Source: Bacillus mycoides (GTDB lineage: Bacteria > Bacillota > Bacilli > Bacillales > Bacillaceae_G). Taken from it: a stretch of 64,000 bases of DNA. Shown here piece by piece: positions 63,712 through 64,000 of the stretch. The notes below the pieces were generated by a model that saw only the letters and a program-made list of their open reading frames with translations, was not told where the DNA came from and did not search any database. The stretch lies in the NCBI RefSeq assembly GCF_018742245.1, contig NZ_CP036132.1, positions 1,793,001-1,857,000 on the forward strand, written 5' to 3'. Both the position numbers and the translations under genes were made by a program. The first letter of the stretch is position 1; the number at the start of each line of letters is the position of its first letter.

Positions 63712-64000
63712 TATAGAGACGTATTTAGATCAGTTTCATATTTTACAAGGAGTGTCCCTTTCGGTTGAGAAGGGAACGATTACAGTATTGTTTGGAAGAA
63801 ATGGTGCTGGAAAAACAACAACATTGCGCTCAGTTATGGGATTTCACCGGATAGCAAATGGAGAAGTTTATTATGATAACACAAAAGTAAATGGATTATC
63901 TACACATTTAATTTCAAGAAAAGGTATAGGTTATGTACCAGAAAATCAAGGTATTTTTCATGATTTAACAGTAGAAGAGACATTCGCACTTGCTAGGGGG
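63689..64000 (+). CDS. Branched-chain-type ABC ATPase (LivF), partial
   Basis: The 5' part of a second ATPase starts at GTG 63689 (AGGGGG upstream) and runs off the window. It shows LLQVNNIETYLDQFHILQGV, Walker A FGRNGAGKTTTLRSVMG and the Q-loop region GIGYVPENQGIFHDLTVEE. LivF pairs with LivG as a heterodimer. The two permease genes (livH, livM) are not in the window and are expected just downstream. Confidence 0.92.
   Translation, partial: MALLQVNNIETYLDQFHILQGVSLSVEKGTITVLFGRNGAGKTTTLRSVMGFHRIANGEVYYDNTKVNGLSTHLISRKGIGYVPENQGIFHDLTVEETFALARG

Overview
The window is chromosomal DNA of a Bacillus cereus-group bacterium (cereus, thuringiensis or anthracis type). This rests on the non-haemolytic enterotoxin operon nheABC with a PlcR box upstream, a low-GC genome with Gram-positive RBSs, a c-di-AMP riboswitch before a KimA-type K+ importer, a deoR-deoC-nupC-pdp-cdd nucleoside locus, and proteins recognisable as cereus-group forms (Ldh1, AzoR, MntH, YcnJ/YcnI).

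Layout. 1-1.4 kb: tail of a prophage (frameshifted holin, intact amidase endolysin, two truncated fragments). 1.6-6.7 kb: peptide-binding lipoprotein, GNAT enzyme, VanR/VanS-like two-component system whose kinase is frameshifted, and a membrane M23 peptidase behind phased response-regulator half-sites. 6.7-14.6 kb: mntH with an MntR box, trhO, a 491-aa unknown membrane protein, a PanE-like reductase, a 42-codon gene, and the riboswitch-kimA unit. 14.6-18.8 kb: nheABC with PlcR box and a structured leader. 18.8-22 kb: a junk-rich strip with gene remnants, an IS200/IS605-like hairpin, cereus-group interspersed repeats, a LysE exporter and a nucleoside hydrolase. 22-27 kb: deoxynucleoside salvage operon. 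27-32 kb: small membrane proteins, CcdC, DUF896, M24 aminopeptidase, multicopper oxidase with a His-tailed membrane protein. 32.5-38.8 kb: topB, then a YczE/LysR pair bracketed by two copies of the topB 3' flank, then a DUF4153 membrane protein. 39-45.7 kb: ACR3-type transporter, azoreductase, BrnQ, VOC epimerase, copper proteins YcnJ and YcnI. 45.7-50.5 kb: EamA/LysR divergent pair, an Rrf2-DsbA-like-nitroreductase redox group with two matching operators, a decayed GNAT gene and a small ORF. 50.8-55.9 kb: AI-2E protein, YesK-like protein, Ldh, amine oxidase, and a Zur-box-controlled COG0523 GTPase (ZagA-like). 56-64 kb: TetR, acyl-CoA ligase, MaoC hydratase, KAS III-like enzyme, secreted 12-repeat NHL protein, and a branched-chain-type ABC importer running off the window.

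How it works together. Several units carry their own readable switch: Mn (MntR-mntH), K+/c-di-AMP (riboswitch-kimA), quorum/virulence (PlcR-nhe), deoxynucleosides (DeoR-deoC), Zn (Zur-zagA), and thiol/electrophile stress (Rrf2 and azoR palindromes). The best candidate for an undescribed system is the 56-64 kb locus, where acyl activation, chain condensation/hydration, a secreted double beta-propeller and an importer are linked. Three genes (holin, sensor kinase, GNAT) carry one-base indels in homopolymers, which may be true decay or assembly error.
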